A stretch of 64,000 nucleotides of DNA, taken from positions 83,038 through 147,037 of the forward strand of contig NW_003314347.1 of assembly GCF_000143415.4 (NCBI RefSeq), read 5' to 3'. Shown piece by piece: positions 1 through 10,755 of the stretch (positions are counted from its first letter, which is position 1; every line of letters begins with the position of its first letter). Both the position numbers and the translations under genes were made by a program. A model generated the notes under the pieces. The model was not told where the DNA came from and did no database searches. It was given only the letters and a program-made list of their open reading frames with translations. The DNA comes from Selaginella moellendorffii (lineage: Eukaryota; Streptophyta; Lycopodiopsida; Selaginellales; Selaginellaceae).

Positions 1-1920
1 TAACAAGCATTAGAACTTTATCACAGACAAATGATCCAAGACAACAATTCACCAGCCAGTCCCGAGAAGCTTCATATATGAGAATCCTCCCGAGCTCCGC
101 CATCGCGCTCTCTGCGAAGAGAACAAGACTTTGAGAAACGAAAATGAAAATGGAGATAGAAAGGAGTACTGAAAACTGGGGGTGGCGTTGATTCGTTCCG
201 AAGAACAGCCACCCAGTGCTTCACCAGAGGATGAGCGGGAACATAAATCTGCGATCCACACCACCTTAAAAGACTATTCCACAAAATCAAAGGAAAGCAA
301 GGAAAAAAGTTTTTTTTTCACCATCAAGCAATGCAAGGAGAGAGTACCAGCATTTGTTCAGTGCTTGGCGACTTTCCGGCCACGGAAGTAGCACGCAAAG
401 CCCTGTCCCTCGCTTGTGATTTCCACTTGCTTGGAAAACAAGCCTGGCTTCTCAAGCAGCAGGCAGACATCCTCTACACAAAGACGATTCGACACTCAAA
501 TTCTTTCCTCCAGCATTTGGATTTGGACGCAAAGAAAAGGAAAAGCACAGCCGCAAAAGATTTACCTGCTGGGGGAGCTGTGACTGTGGGAGCGCCGCGC
601 GCATTGCCATGAGATCCATAGCCCCCGCGCTCCCTTGCCTTGCCCTAGGCGGCAAAAGCCTCTGCTAGGGCTCTTCGCTAATCTTGAAATCCGGATATTC
701 GATGTAGAGGAGAATATCCTACTGTTTAAAATTCTGGCGGGTAATTTAAAATTCTTCCTCTGTTTTTGAGAGCTGTCTAGCACGTCCAAAATTCGAGCAC
801 GCCAAAAGCAATCATAGTCGCGAGATTCTTCATAACTTGGATCGCCCAAATTTCGCTGTGGATCAAAAGTAATCCCTAGGTTGAATTGATCTAGAGCAGC
901 GGTGGGCCTGGTAGTGATGGGAATGGAATTTGTCTCCTACCACTTATCATGCAAGAAAAAAAAAAAAAAAAAAGAGAGGGAAGAAGAAAGTAAAGCTTTT
1001 TAGGTGCAGTGGAAGTGGAGACTTGCTTGAGCCTTGTTCCTCCATGAAATCTTTTCTGAAATCTTTTCATAGCTTTCTCTCCCCCAAGTTGTTTTGCTGA
1101 CGAGGACCTTGTAGCTAATGGACACATTGTCGGAGGACCCTAAAATCGCGACGAAATTTTTCACTTCTTTTCGTTCAAGTTGCAGCCTTTCAAAGATCAT
1201 TTAGACGCTTGGACGATCGAATCAGCGGATCGCGTGTGGCTGCTTCTCACAATCACCGACGCTTGCTCCAATATTTCTAGATGCTTGTCTTGCGCTGGAA
1301 CAGTGAAAGCTATATAACTTGAAGAACAATTTCAATTTACCATGCCCAGACATGCGGACAAACTAGAAGATTCCGTGAAAGGATATGTATAGAATAATTA
1401 AAAAATCAAAAGACCTTGCCATGAGATACTAATCAAAGGTGGTGGACTAATGATATATTTAGCGCTAACTCTAACTTAAAACACCTATTTTACAAGATGG
1501 GTCAATAGAACAATGTGAGGCAGCTAACGCGCCAACAAAATTCCTGAAAAAGGTAAATCTCCCCTCTGGTGACGTGGACACTGGCGGCAGAGCTGGCAGT
1601 GCTGACATGTTTTACCGTACGCCAAGCTAGCGCATTTTCTACACTGTGGGTAACTATTAAGGGTAAATAAAAGCTGGGCGAGTTTAGATAAGGCGCTATT
1701 CTTAGGGGCTTCACATGTTCTTGGCCATGGCCGCGCCCGGCTGCGTTGAAAATTTGTGGGTCTCGAGCTGTGGATGCTTCGCGGAGTGCCTGATTTCCCT
1801 CCCCAGTCTAATCGCCGCTCATCGTCTCATCATAGGATAGGGGAAGAAGCGCTAGATCGAAGATAACTCCACTTACGATTAGCTAGATCGTCGCGCGAAT
1901 CGATCGAAGGAGTTTGATTC
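1..1920. other. Intergenic/upstream region, no supported gene
   Basis: No gene can be supported here. Several short open frames exist on both strands, the longest about 95 codons, but none resembles a family I know and they overlap one another. A homopurine/poly-A tract lies near 955-975. The last 100 bases before the S40 gene, rich in GATCGA-type words, presumably contain its 5' UTR. A minus-strand reading from about 609 leftward (Met-Ala-Met-Arg...) looks faintly like a targeting peptide and could be the first exon of a gene running off the window edge, but it hits a stop within about 55 codons. Confidence 0.4.
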
Positions 1921-2580
1921 ATGGCCAAGACGGAGTCATCGCTCAAGCACTCGAATCTGAGCTACATGCTGCGCGACCACAAGAAGAAGATGCTGTCCTC
2001 GCGGGAGAAGATGTTCCTGGGCTGCGATGCCGAGGCCAATGCCGGCGCGGAGGTGGATTTGAGCGAGCTGGAGGAGCACGACATCTGGGCCGCCATGGAG
2101 AACCATCTCAGCGATCTCGATCTCCACCACCACCAGGAGGATCATCGCGAAGATCTGGAGGAGAACTATCATCGAGGAGGCTATGGATTGGCGTCGTCGC
2201 TGAGCAGCAAAGCCACCCCGCAGAACATCGTCTCCGCCACCGAATTCCACGGGCGGAGCTCCGGGAAGTCGCTGCTCCGCCAGCAATCGGCGCCCATGAA
2301 CGTCCCCGACTGGTCCAAGATCTTGGGAAGCAGCGCCACCAAATCCTCGGCCCGGCAGAGCGTTTTCCGCGAGGACGACGGATCCGACGACTCGGAGGAC
2401 GAGTGGTCGCGGGAGGATCATCTTCCCCGGCGGCTGCCACCGCACGAGGTCGTGGCGCGGGATTACGCGCGCAGCCATAGCGTGGCCTTCTCGGTTTGCG
2501 AAGGCGCGGGTCACACTCTCAAGGGGAGGGATTTGAGCAGAGTTCGCAATGCTGTTCTCAAGCAAACGGGCTTCCTGTGA
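1921..2580 (+). CDS. Senescence regulator S40 family protein (DUF584)
   Basis: This intronless frame encodes 219 residues. The family is plant-specific; members such as barley S40 and Arabidopsis S40-like proteins are nuclear and linked to senescence, dark, ABA and pathogen responses, with no known enzymatic activity. The diagnostic part is the C-terminus, where G-HTLKGRDLSRVRNAVLKQTGF matches the family's conserved LKGRDLxxVRNAxxxxTGF block at the extreme end of the protein. The N-terminus has a conserved-looking basic patch (LRDHKKKMLSSREKM), followed by an acidic, His-rich linker. An internal RQQSAPMNVPDWSK segment also fits the family's SAPVxxPDW motif. Length is normal for the family. 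The start is the first Met of the frame, with GATC-rich 5' sequence just upstream. The family call is strong; the role in this plant is inferred. Confidence 0.9.
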   Translation: MAKTESSLKHSNLSYMLRDHKKKMLSSREKMFLGCDAEANAGAEVDLSELEEHDIWAAMENHLSDLDLHHHQEDHREDLEENYHRGGYGLASSLSSKATPQNIVSATEFHGRSSGKSLLRQQSAPMNVPDWSKILGSSATKSSARQSVFREDDGSDDSEDEWSREDHLPRRLPPHEVVARDYARSHSVAFSVCEGAGHTLKGRDLSRVRNAVLKQTGFL

Positions 2581-3750
2581 AGAACATACACACACGTCCA
2601 GTTCTCTGAGGATAGCAATGGTTCATGTGATAGATCGATTTGGAGAGATCGCGTGTCAAAGGTTTGTGGGTTCCTTGGAAGTTCCTCTCTTGGTCTTTCG
2701 TTTTTTTCCTTTCTGGGTCCTTTCGATCGATCGATCCATAGCTTCTCCTATCTGTGATTTGGCCTGGCCTAGTCTTCTTCTAAGTGTACATACTATGTGG
2801 AGGTAACTTGCTAGAACTTTTATGGCTTTGCGGAAGAACTTTTCATCGCTGTTTCTCCCATTTGCGTGTGAAACCGAAGAAGAAGTTTGTGATTTGTATA
2901 AAACAATCTCTTTCTTGAGCTTCACTGACCAGTACGGACAGAGACCCTGTGCTGTACGGCAGCTCCAAAAGCTGGAGGAAATAACTGACTATGGATCGCG
3001 CTGTTGCTTTGTGAGTGGCGAGTGGCAATTTACAACATGAATACATCCACAGAGGAAAAAGGCCTTTTGTAAGCAATAATTTAAATATTTTTAAACTACT
3101 GTTATTTGTATTGTTTGGGTGTTTCTCTGTTTTTAATTTTCTCCCGAATTTTTCAATTGGTCGCCAGTCTCAGGAAATCAGAAGAAAATGGGCCATGTGT
3201 TCCTTGCATGATGTCGAGAGGCTCTTTTGTTTGTTTGGGAGGAGGCCGAGATTCCTTACATGAATTCTAGTGATTAGTTCTTTTATCCTATGCGATGATC
3301 AGGGGAATTTTAGCCATTTGATCTTTGTGGGCCTGCAGAAAAGCATGCAAATCCAAACTATACGAAACATTGCTCTACTAATAAGTAAATGGGATTTTAT
3401 TGATTGAGAAGGACCCGCATGTGAAATGTGGGCCAAGACAATCAATCATTACAATTAGGATAAGAGAAAACTATGCCACCTTTTTCTATTTTCACTCAAA
3501 AACCAGGATCTATTGACCATAGTGATCAACTGATATGTAATGGAGATTTTGTGACGACAAAAAACTCACACCCATTTTATTGCTATCAACGATTTGCCAC
3601 AGTCTGTTGTTTCTGTTTCAAGTCAAATCCTTTGATTTGCTCGCTGGCGTCAGCAGATATTCTTGTAGACTCTTTGGTTGGTTGGTGCTGGGAATCGAAC
3701 CCCTCGCGGAGAATTAGGGCTTTTCTAGGGTTTTGGTTTTTCGGGTCGCC
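2581..3750. other. Intergenic region between S40 and nucleostemin genes
   Basis: No coding feature is supported. The first 100-200 bases are likely the S40 3' UTR; a GATC microsatellite occurs near 2722-2737. A short imperfect hairpin lies at about 3400-3446. The final part, 3712-3750, is telo-box rich and forms the 5' UTR or promoter of the nucleostemin gene. Confidence 0.5.
3725..3734 (+). promoter_or_regulatory. Telo-box (interstitial telomere motif) at nucleostemin 5' end
   Basis: CTAGGGTTTT ends 16 bases before the ATG, with a related TTAGGGC copy at 3715-3721. Telo-boxes (AAACCCTA and its complement) are typical of plant promoters and 5' UTRs of translation and ribosome-biogenesis genes, which fits a nucleolar GTPase. 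The position is seen; the function is inferred from the known motif class. Confidence 0.5.
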
Positions 3751-6020
3751 ATGGTGAAGAAGAGCAAGAGTATGTATCGTAGCTAGAGCCGAGGTCTGTG
3801 ATCTAATCGTTTCTTCTTTCCCCAGAGAGCAAGAGCAAGCGCGTCCCATTGCGCAAGAAGTACAAGATTATCAAGAAGGTGAAGGAGCACCACAAGAAGA
3901 AGGCCAAGGAAGCGAAGAAGCAAATTGGGAAGAAGAAGCCGAAGGTCGAAAAGGATCCAGGGATTCCAAATGCGTGGCCTTTCAAGGAGCAAGAGCTCAA
4001 GGCGCTCGAGGAGAGGCGTGCCAGAGTTCTTAAGGAGCTAGAAGAGAAGAAACTAGCTAAGAAATTACGTGCCAAAGAGCGAGTAAGTTTCTTTCTTTTC
4101 TCGTTCTGTGGATTCATTCGGTGCGTGAATGTCTTCTTCTTTTTCAGGCAGAACTTCGGAAGCGTGGTGTTCCCGAAAAAAATGAGCTCGATGATCTTGT
4201 ACACGATACCGAAACTAGGACAACGCAGTTTGAGAGAGCCTCACGGAATAAGACTTCTGGTTCTTCTTCTCAAGGTATTTTTTGAAGTTTTTCTGCTAGC
4301 TAGTTTGGCTTAAAGAGGAACTTTGAGCGCAGATGGATCCAAAAGAGCTTTTTACAAGGAGCTCTTGAAGGTGATCGAGGCGTCTGATGTTATCATCGAG
4401 GTTCTCGACGCTCGGGATCCTCTGGGAACACGTTGCCCCGACATGGAACGCCTGGTTTTCAAGTCGCAAACATCCAAGCGTCTAGTTCTCCTGCTCAACA
4501 AGATAGGTTCGTAAAAACGAGTGTGTTTATCGCTGTTGTGATAAAAGTTTTCCCGGCAGATTTGGTTCCAAAAGAGATTGCCGAGAAGTGGCTCAAGTAC
4601 TTGAGAGAAGAGCTGCCGACGGTGGCTTTCAAGTGCAACACGCAAATGCAAAGAAGCAATCTAAGTCGCAAGAAGTCGAAGTCGAAAGTCATTCTGGAGA
4701 CAAGTAGTGACTGCCTGGGAGCCGATACGCTCTTACAACTCTTGAAAAACTATTCCAGAAGCGACGAGGTTAGCTATTGATTTGGCTCTTCTTCCTTCTG
4801 ACCTTTGTTCTTCGTACGCCAGCTAAAAAGAGCCATCACAGTCGGGATCGTCGGCTTGCCAAACGTTGGGAAGAGCAGCCTCATCAACAGCTTAAAGAGA
4901 TCACGGGCAGTAAGTGCCGGAGGAACGCCTGGATTGACAAGGACGATGCAAGAAGTGCAGCTAGACAAGCATGTCAAGCTACTCGACTGCCCCGGAGTTG
5001 TCTTAGCAAGCGCAACTGACTCCAAACCTCTCATGGACTTGCGAAACTGTACGAGAATCGAGAAGCTTGCAGACCCTGTGGCACCGGGTAAGTCGTGATT
5101 TTGACTGCGTTTTTGTAATGTTCCTGAGTTATTTCTTTGCTCTTGCCTTTACAGTAAAGGAGATAGTGAGCAAGTGTGGTCATGAGAAACTGATGACCTT
5201 CTACAAAATACCTTCATTCAACACGGTGGACGAGTTTTTGCAGCTCGTGGCCACGATTCGTGGCAAGTTTAAGAAAGGTGGTGTTGTGGACACTGAGACA
5301 GCGGCCCGGATAGTCCTTTACGAATGGAATGAAGGTAAGCAACGATCGAGAGAGAGAAGGGCTTCTTTCGCAAGATTGCTGACAGGGGAAAATACCTGTT
5401 CTTGCTTTGCAGGGAAAATCTCGCATTACACTGTGCCTCCCGTGAGAGAACCAGCAGGGCCTTCCGAATCAGCCATCGTGACGAGCTGGGGAAAGGAATT
5501 TAACGTGGACGAGGTTTTCAAAAGAGAACAGTCCACTGTCATTGCGGGTCTTCCATGTTTAAGCGATGCGGATCATACGGAACTTCCAGCAGGCGCTCCA
5601 ATGTCTATGGACGTTACAATGATGGAGGTAAGAAAGTCATTTTTTTCCTCGGGATTCCTTTGGATTGAGCCACATCCTTCTTTGTAGAACTCCGACGACG
5701 AAGATGAGAAGATTAATGAAGAAGGCGATAGAGTTGCGGAGTCCCAAGCGATGGATACGGCTGAGCTCCCGGCGAGAAAAGAGAAACAAGCCGTTCAGAC
5801 TGAGAAGCTGTATGACGAGGAAGGCATTTTCAATCCTCGTCTGGCCAAGGCAGAGAAGAGGCGACGGAAAAAGTCGACGAAAGAGTCTGCGGCGATGGAG
5901 GGGACTTACGATTTCGACGTGGACTACGTTGACAGTGCTCCCCTCAAGAAGAAACAGCAGAAGAATCAGAGCAAGTCCAAGCAGAAAACCAGAGCAAGAT
6001 CAAGCGATATGGAGATCTAA
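3751..6020 (+). CDS. NSN1: Nucleostemin-like circularly permuted nucleolar GTPase
   Basis: Nine exons (3751-3769, 3826-4082, 4148-4274, 4333-4506, 4560-4768, 4823-5087, 5155-5334, 5413-5627, 5688-6020) join in frame to 592 residues. The N-terminus is a very basic nucleolar-targeting and coiled-coil region (RKKYKIIKKVKEHHKKKAKE). Next comes an MMR1/HSR1 GTPase with circularly permuted motifs: G4 (LLNKIDLVP) precedes G1 (GLPNVGKSS), then a G2-like GTPGLTR and G3 (DCPG). This order defines the YlqF/YawG class to which GNL3/nucleostemin belongs. The C-terminus is acidic then basic, as in plant NSN1. The protein is expected in the nucleolus in pre-60S ribosome maturation and, in Arabidopsis, in meristem and flower development. 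All introns are short (50-90 nt) with GT..AG ends. GNL2/NOG2 is the main alternative, but the N-terminal GN3L-type domain favours nucleostemin. Confidence 0.92.
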
Positions 6021-6149
6021 ACGAGAAACGTTTGGAAATTTGTTATCTCCTGGATTGCATATCCTCCTGGGATCCTCAAGTTCGTAGAATAGAGTTCAAA
6101 AAGGTTTTGGAGTTAGCCTTTTTTGATAGATTATAAGGGATTACCCTCA

Positions 6150-6610
6150 ATGTTGAGGGTTCGTACATACCACGTCAATGACCCTAGAAATGTTAAGTTT
6201 TTAGACAAGGATGAATTAAATGTCTGGTTGGAACTCTTACTTGTGGAGATGTTATGAAATTCCAAATTCGTGTGGATAAATGTACTAAGAGGATTGTTGA
6301 GGCATGTTTTAAGACTTTTGATTGTGGATCTGCTATTGCATCATATTCCTATGGTAAGTTTATAATTATATGTTTTTCTTAACTTTTTTTTTCTTTTAGC
6401 AACTGATTGAATAAAAGGTAAAATTGTGAATGAAATCATGAAATTTGTTAATAAGAAATTAAATATGTAATTTTAAATATCACTTCTAATATTAACTTTT
6501 TCAAACAATTGTAAAACACCTTTATTTACTGCTACATTGCAGCTAAGGATGGCATAAAATTTACTCTATTAGATTATTTGCCTAAGCAAAACAAAAAACT
6601 TACAAAGAGT
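6150..6610 (+). pseudogene. ISU/IscU-type Fe-S cluster scaffold pseudogene
   Basis: Translated pieces match the mitochondrial Fe-S scaffold ISU in the correct order. First, 6153-6230 reads like the N-terminal YH..NDPRNVKFLDKDE block (family: YNNPRNVGSFDK). Then 6240-6356 gives GDVMKFQIRVD and CFKTFDCGSAIAS, corresponding to the family's CGDVMK-Q--V and CFKTFGCGSAIASS blocks; it ends at a GTAAGT donor-like site. Finally 6540-6610 gives AKDGIKF..LDYLPKQNKKL, similar to the family's terminal LAEDAIKAAVKDY. Frames change between blocks, and the central segment with the third ligand cysteine is missing. A functional protein is impossible. The intron-like donor argues for a genomic rather than a processed copy. 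Confidence 0.75.
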
Positions 6611-6734
6611 TTCATGAGCTGTATAATTTTGATGCTTTTTCTCTCTTTTGTAATTGGAATCACTTACACCATTATAATATTTTTCAATTCTCATTGTAAG
6701 GTTTATAAATACATATACATATATACATTACCTT

Positions 6735-6860
6735 GCCTAGGTAATACATTAATTATAATACTAAAGCATATAAACCATCCATTTGAAACTAAATCTAATC
6801 CATCCATTTTTGTATATAAACAGGGATCTAAACCCCAGTTAATATATCTATTTTTATATC
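6735..6860 (+). repeat. Dispersed AT-rich repeat, copy A (partial)
   Basis: This stretch shares a long, clearly recognisable block with two later copies at about 8930-9045 and 9485-9605. All contain TAATACATTA, then a ACCATCCATTTG-type word, AATC(C/T)(A/G)ATCCATCCAT, TATATAA and TCTAAACCCCA(G/A)TTAATATA in the same order. Only the 3' part of the full ~555 bp unit is represented here. Confidence 0.75.
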
Positions 6861-7099
6861 CGAAACATTCACATTGATGGAGATAAAAAGCATTACAATT
6901 TAAAAGGCAAAGTTTTTTAGCAATGCTTTGCTTTAGTGTTCGGGATCATATTTTTTGTTTTTATTTCTTCATTCTCTTTTAAATATAAATTTGTATTAGT
7001 TTTTTGCAAGATTTAGAACTCTAGCTATCTCTACTCTTTTTTCTGATCTTTATTATATTCTCTTCTCTTACCATGCCACACCATCATTGATTAAGGAGT

Positions 7100-7930
7100 A
7101 TGTTATTTAAGGTTGTTAATGTTGCTTCATTGAATCGAACTTTTAGTGCTATGAAGTGTGACTATGTTAGTGTTTCATCCATCCTTAATCTGTTACCGTC
7201 TCTAACTTCTATAGGACATGATTACACAGCTTGTCCTGTTCTTGGTGCTCTACTGTCTTTCGTTAATATAGAGCATGATTATGACATTGATTGGCGAGCT
7301 ATGGATAATACAGTCTAGTTCTTAGAGAATATTCAAAGATTGAGTTTATGGAAAGACAATGTGTATGAGTGGATTCTAGATCGTTTTAATGAGTTTAATT
7401 ATTATAAAGATAGCTTTGGAGATGAAGTGGAGATTTCATGGAGTAAGTGTCAGTCTTTCAATCTACCATTTGATCCTTTCTTTTTACCTTTTACTCTTTC
7501 CCATTTTTTTTTTTATTTCTTAGCTTAACCCACCTTCTTATGTTTTTAGTATTTTTTCCTTATTTATAGTGTTTTCTTCTCTTGGCACATCAATTATTTG
7601 TGACTCTTATGATTTTCATTCTTAATCCAGTGTTGAGTTGAATGTTTTATGTCTTCTTTATACTAATTTAGATATTATGTATGTGCATGAAGTTGAAAAT
7701 CTTGTTCTTGTTTCATTAGCAAAGCTTTTGATCAATTCTGGTGTTGAGTATTCTTTTGTTCCAAAGGTTAAATCACTTTGGTCAGAGTTTCAAGTTAAAT
7801 GCATATCCCTAATTATGAGTTCTAATAATAGTCTTTATTTTGCTAAGAAGTTTATGTGTTCTCTTGAGAGTGTGGATATTTCTATTAATTTTCCCATCTT
7901 AAGTGTTGAGTTATGTATTAAGGAGGTTGA
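7100..7930 (+). pseudogene. Unidentified degraded coding-like fragments
   Basis: In the AT-rich block, 7100-7450 is one reading frame interrupted by a single TAG at 7316-7318. Its translation has ordinary protein composition (for example WKDNVYEWILDRFNEFN) and ends at GTAAGT, like an exon. A second frame, 7629-7931, continues for about 100 codons with balanced composition (VENLVLVSLAKLLINSG). This is unlike the neighbouring low-complexity DNA and suggests exons of a decayed or captured gene. I do not recognise the family. Ordinary transposon domains (reverse transcriptase, integrase, transposase) are not visible. Confidence 0.35.
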
Positions 7931-8205
7931 ATAGTATGAATCTTTTATTTATATTGTGGTGGCCGAAGTATTTTATAATAAGAAGTCCTTTATTTTCCAA
8001 GTTTTGAGTATATATCCTTTTGATTTCCTCATTTTTGCATTACCAACTGCTATAATTCCTTTTTTTATGTTTATTTATCCACTTTTTCTTCTTCCCCAAT
8101 AGTTTTTCATCAATTTTTCTCATTTTTTCCTTTTTTTTTGACATTTCAAACTTTTTTTTCTTCGAAAGAAAGGGTAGAAGGGATGGATGGAAGTTTAGCC
8201 CCAAT

Positions 8206-8400
8206 GATGGAGTAAGAATGAGTGAATATGGTAATGGAGCGAGGATGAACAATATGAATTATGGAGTGAAGATGAGTATAATGAATCCAAACAGAACATT
8301 TAACCCTAATGTAGTGAGGCTGAATAGATGTGATAATAGAGTGAGGCCAAACATAAATAGTGGAGTGAGGATGAGTGCAACGAGTCCAAATAGAGCTAGT
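8206..8400 (+). repeat. Degenerate minisatellite, 24-27 bp units
   Basis: GGAGTGAGGATGAGT-like words start at about 8209, 8236, 8263, 8311, 8338 and 8362, so the steps are 27, 27, 48, 27 and 24 bases, all multiples of three. The frame across it (8218-8457) is open and reads as repeats around GVRMS/NPNR, rich in Asn, Arg and Met. It may be part of a decayed coding sequence or a simple satellite; nothing in it identifies a protein. Confidence 0.5.
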
Positions 8401-8574
8401 GCTTCAAAGAAAAAATTCCTTCGAAGAGGGGGTAAAGAGGATGTGGAGGACAAATGAAGTGAGTTCAATTTCTTATATATAATTCTAAATAAAGATGAAG
8501 AAGTGGGTTTTATTTATGCTCATGAGTCCAAGTTAATAGTCATTTTGAAGGATCCTCAATAAATAGACTTGGAG

Positions 8575-9120
8575 ACAGGATATATTATTTACTACAATGG
8601 TGCTTTATGGATTGTAATGGCTCTCAAAATCCTTTATTTTGGTTCAAAGTTATGGTTTTGATGTTAGTTTGAACGTTTGGCAATTACACATAAAGTTGCA
8701 ATTGGTTCATTGGGACTCCGTAATCGATTAATACTTATGTCATGGCTCTGGGTTTTCTTTCAGTCATGGTTATTAACAACATTATTAGTGGTTTTGTAGG
8801 AGTTTCATGTTCTTATGATAGTTTAGAATTGTCCAACAAAAACTCTAAATGTTTCACAAGATTTATTGTCATCACTTTTTCATCTTCTAGAGAGGAGGAT
8901 GGTGTAAGATTTGTAAATACATGTATTAGGTAATACATTAATTATAGTACTAAAATATACAGACCATCCATTTGGGATTGAATTTAATCCATCTATTTTT
9001 GTATATAAGTAGTGGTTTAAACCTTAATTAATATATCCCGAGTAGTTTATATAAGAGAAAAGATTTTTTAAACTTTCTTGGTATGATATTATAGAATATT
9101 AGCACAAAGATGAGATATTG
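8575..9120 (+). repeat. ~555 bp tandem repeat, unit 1 (copy B)
   Basis: This unit is followed immediately by a second diverged unit. TATATTATTT at 8581 recurs at 9134 (553 bp apart) and GTTTATATAAGAG at 9045 recurs at 9606 (561 bp apart), with many matching words between them (GCTCTGGGTTTT, GTCATGGTTATTAACAAC, TCCAACAAAA). The end of the unit (CACAAAGATGAGA, near 9101) is homologous to the start of a DAAO exon, so the duplication includes a scrap of that gene. Confidence 0.8.
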
Positions 9121-9680
9121 CTTAGAGATAAGATATATTATTTGCTACAATGATGCTTTATGGATTGCAATGGCTCTAGAAATCCCTTGTTTTAGTTTAA
9201 AGTTATGACTTCAATATTGGTTTGAGCATTTAGCAGTTGCACATGGAGTTACAATTGATTCATTAGGATTCTGTAGTTGACTAATATTTATGTTGTGGCT
9301 CTGGGTTTTATTTTAGTCATGGTTATTAACAACTTTGTTAGTGGTTTTATGGGAATTCAGGTTCTTATGATAATTTATAATCGTCCAACAAAAGCTCCAA
9401 ATGTTCCACCTGATTTATTATCATTATTTTTTCATCTTTTGGAAGGGAGGATGGTGTAAAGTTTGTAAATACATGTATATATATACATGTGTTAATACAT
9501 TATTTATATAAACCATTTATTTGAGACTAAATCTGATCCATCCATTCTTATATATAAACAAGGGTCTAAACCCCAATTAATATACTTATTCTTATATCCC
9601 AAACAGTTTATATAAGAGAAAAGATTTCTTACATCTTCTTAGTATGATATTATAGAATATCGGCACAAAGATGAGACCTT
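9121..9680 (+). repeat. ~555 bp tandem repeat, unit 2 (copy C)
   Basis: This is the second tandem unit, an estimated 80% or so alike to unit 1 by eye. It runs directly into the DAAO pseudogene: its last bases, CACAAAGATGAGACCTTGC, are at the same time the first bases of the recognisable DAAO exon, which in the other DAAO copy (minus strand, near 19980) directly follow a splice acceptor. The repeat therefore occupies what would be the intron upstream of that exon. No terminal inverted repeats or coding capacity were seen. Confidence 0.75.
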
Positions 9681-10606
9681 GCTTGCAAAAGTAAAAAGGT
9701 GGTCCATGGTTTCCTGTGCAAGGCTCAAGGAGCTCACCACCCTCGACCAAAACTTTGGTGTGAGAATGCGAATATCCAACTTCTTTATGAATCGAGTGGA
9801 GAACTGAGTAAAGTATACGGCTTCTGCCACAGACCCCAAGATCATCCAAGAGCTTGGCATCAGACAAAGCTATGGAGTTGTGGACACTTACCAGCACATA
9901 GCGCCAGTTATTGACATGGAAGAGTTTATGTTCCAGCTGACAAGCTTTCTCTCCAAGCACCCAATGTGCAGCCTTGACACAACCTATGGAAGTATTGACC
10001 AGGATTTGCTCGAAGTGGAGGACACTCTTCGCAAGGCTTACAAGGTCGATGCTATTGTGAATTGCCTGGGCTTGGGATTTTGCCAAGGACGAGCAGGGGA
10101 GCTCTTCTTAACGATGGAACCAGGTTCCCAGTTTTGGATCAGTGCTTGTGTGTCTCCCTCCATAGGCGAGAGGCCGCTGAAGACAGAAACGAGAAAACAC
10201 TGGTTGTGGGAGGAATAGCCAAGGAGGGCGAAGTCAATAACATTGAAAAGGTATCAGTGGTACTTGTTTGCTGGATCGTTTTTAGCTAGAAATCTTTGCA
10301 GGATTATGAACCAGTGAAGAAAATGTTGGCCGGAGTTTGAGCTTCTATCCACCTCTGAGGAACACTGACATGTCCGACTACTCTCTCAGGACTGAGGCAG
10401 GCTCGCATAGAAAACATCAGGCTTGGAAGAGAGACAAGGCTGACAAAAGATGGCAATCCTTCGGCTATAGTCCATACCTATGGTCATGGTGGTGGTAAAT
10501 GTTTCGTTTTTTTCGTCTTCTTTATTAACCTTGCTTTGATTTTCCAGGATTTGCTCCATTTGGTTGCGCAGAGAACCTAGTAGCCATCGCTAAGAGCATT
10601 CTCTAG
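9657..10606 (+). pseudogene. D-amino-acid oxidase-like FAD oxidoreductase pseudogene (5'-truncated)
   Basis: The 3' end shows the D-amino-acid oxidase signature: VHTYGHGG, split by a short intron (10495-10546) from GFAPFGCAENL, matching the family's HNYGHGGxGxTxxxGCA, and preceded by LRQARIENIRLGRET. Middle parts (VVDTYQHIAPVIDMEEF, VNCLGLG) also fit. It is broken: an in-frame TGA occurs near 9807, frames change near 10080-10100 and again before the C-terminus, and the N-terminal FAD-binding exon (present in the sister copy near 20070-20257) is absent, replaced by the ~555 bp repeats. DAAOs are FAD enzymes that oxidise D-amino acids, often in peroxisomes. The copy cannot be functional. It faces the dioxygenase gene, in mirror image to the right-hand cluster. 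Confidence 0.8.
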
Positions 10607-10755
10607 CAACAAAAGATCTTGACTAATTATAATGGTAAACGAGAATTTATTGAGACTTTAGCCCTTAATCTGCTTATGGGATGACTTCTCTTTCATCTCG
10701 TCCTTTTGATATGGAACTCGATGTACATTATCAGCCAACCTCCTGGCCTTATGGA

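Noticed and set aside
1936-2595. Minus-strand frame of 219 codons over the S40 gene
   Set aside because: Exact shadow of the S40 frame; the plus strand has the family motif LKGRDLSRVRNAV.
3849-4313. Single-exon reading of nucleostemin N-terminus continuing to 4313
   Set aside because: It reads through an intron (GTAAGT at 4083); splicing restores the GTPase in frame.
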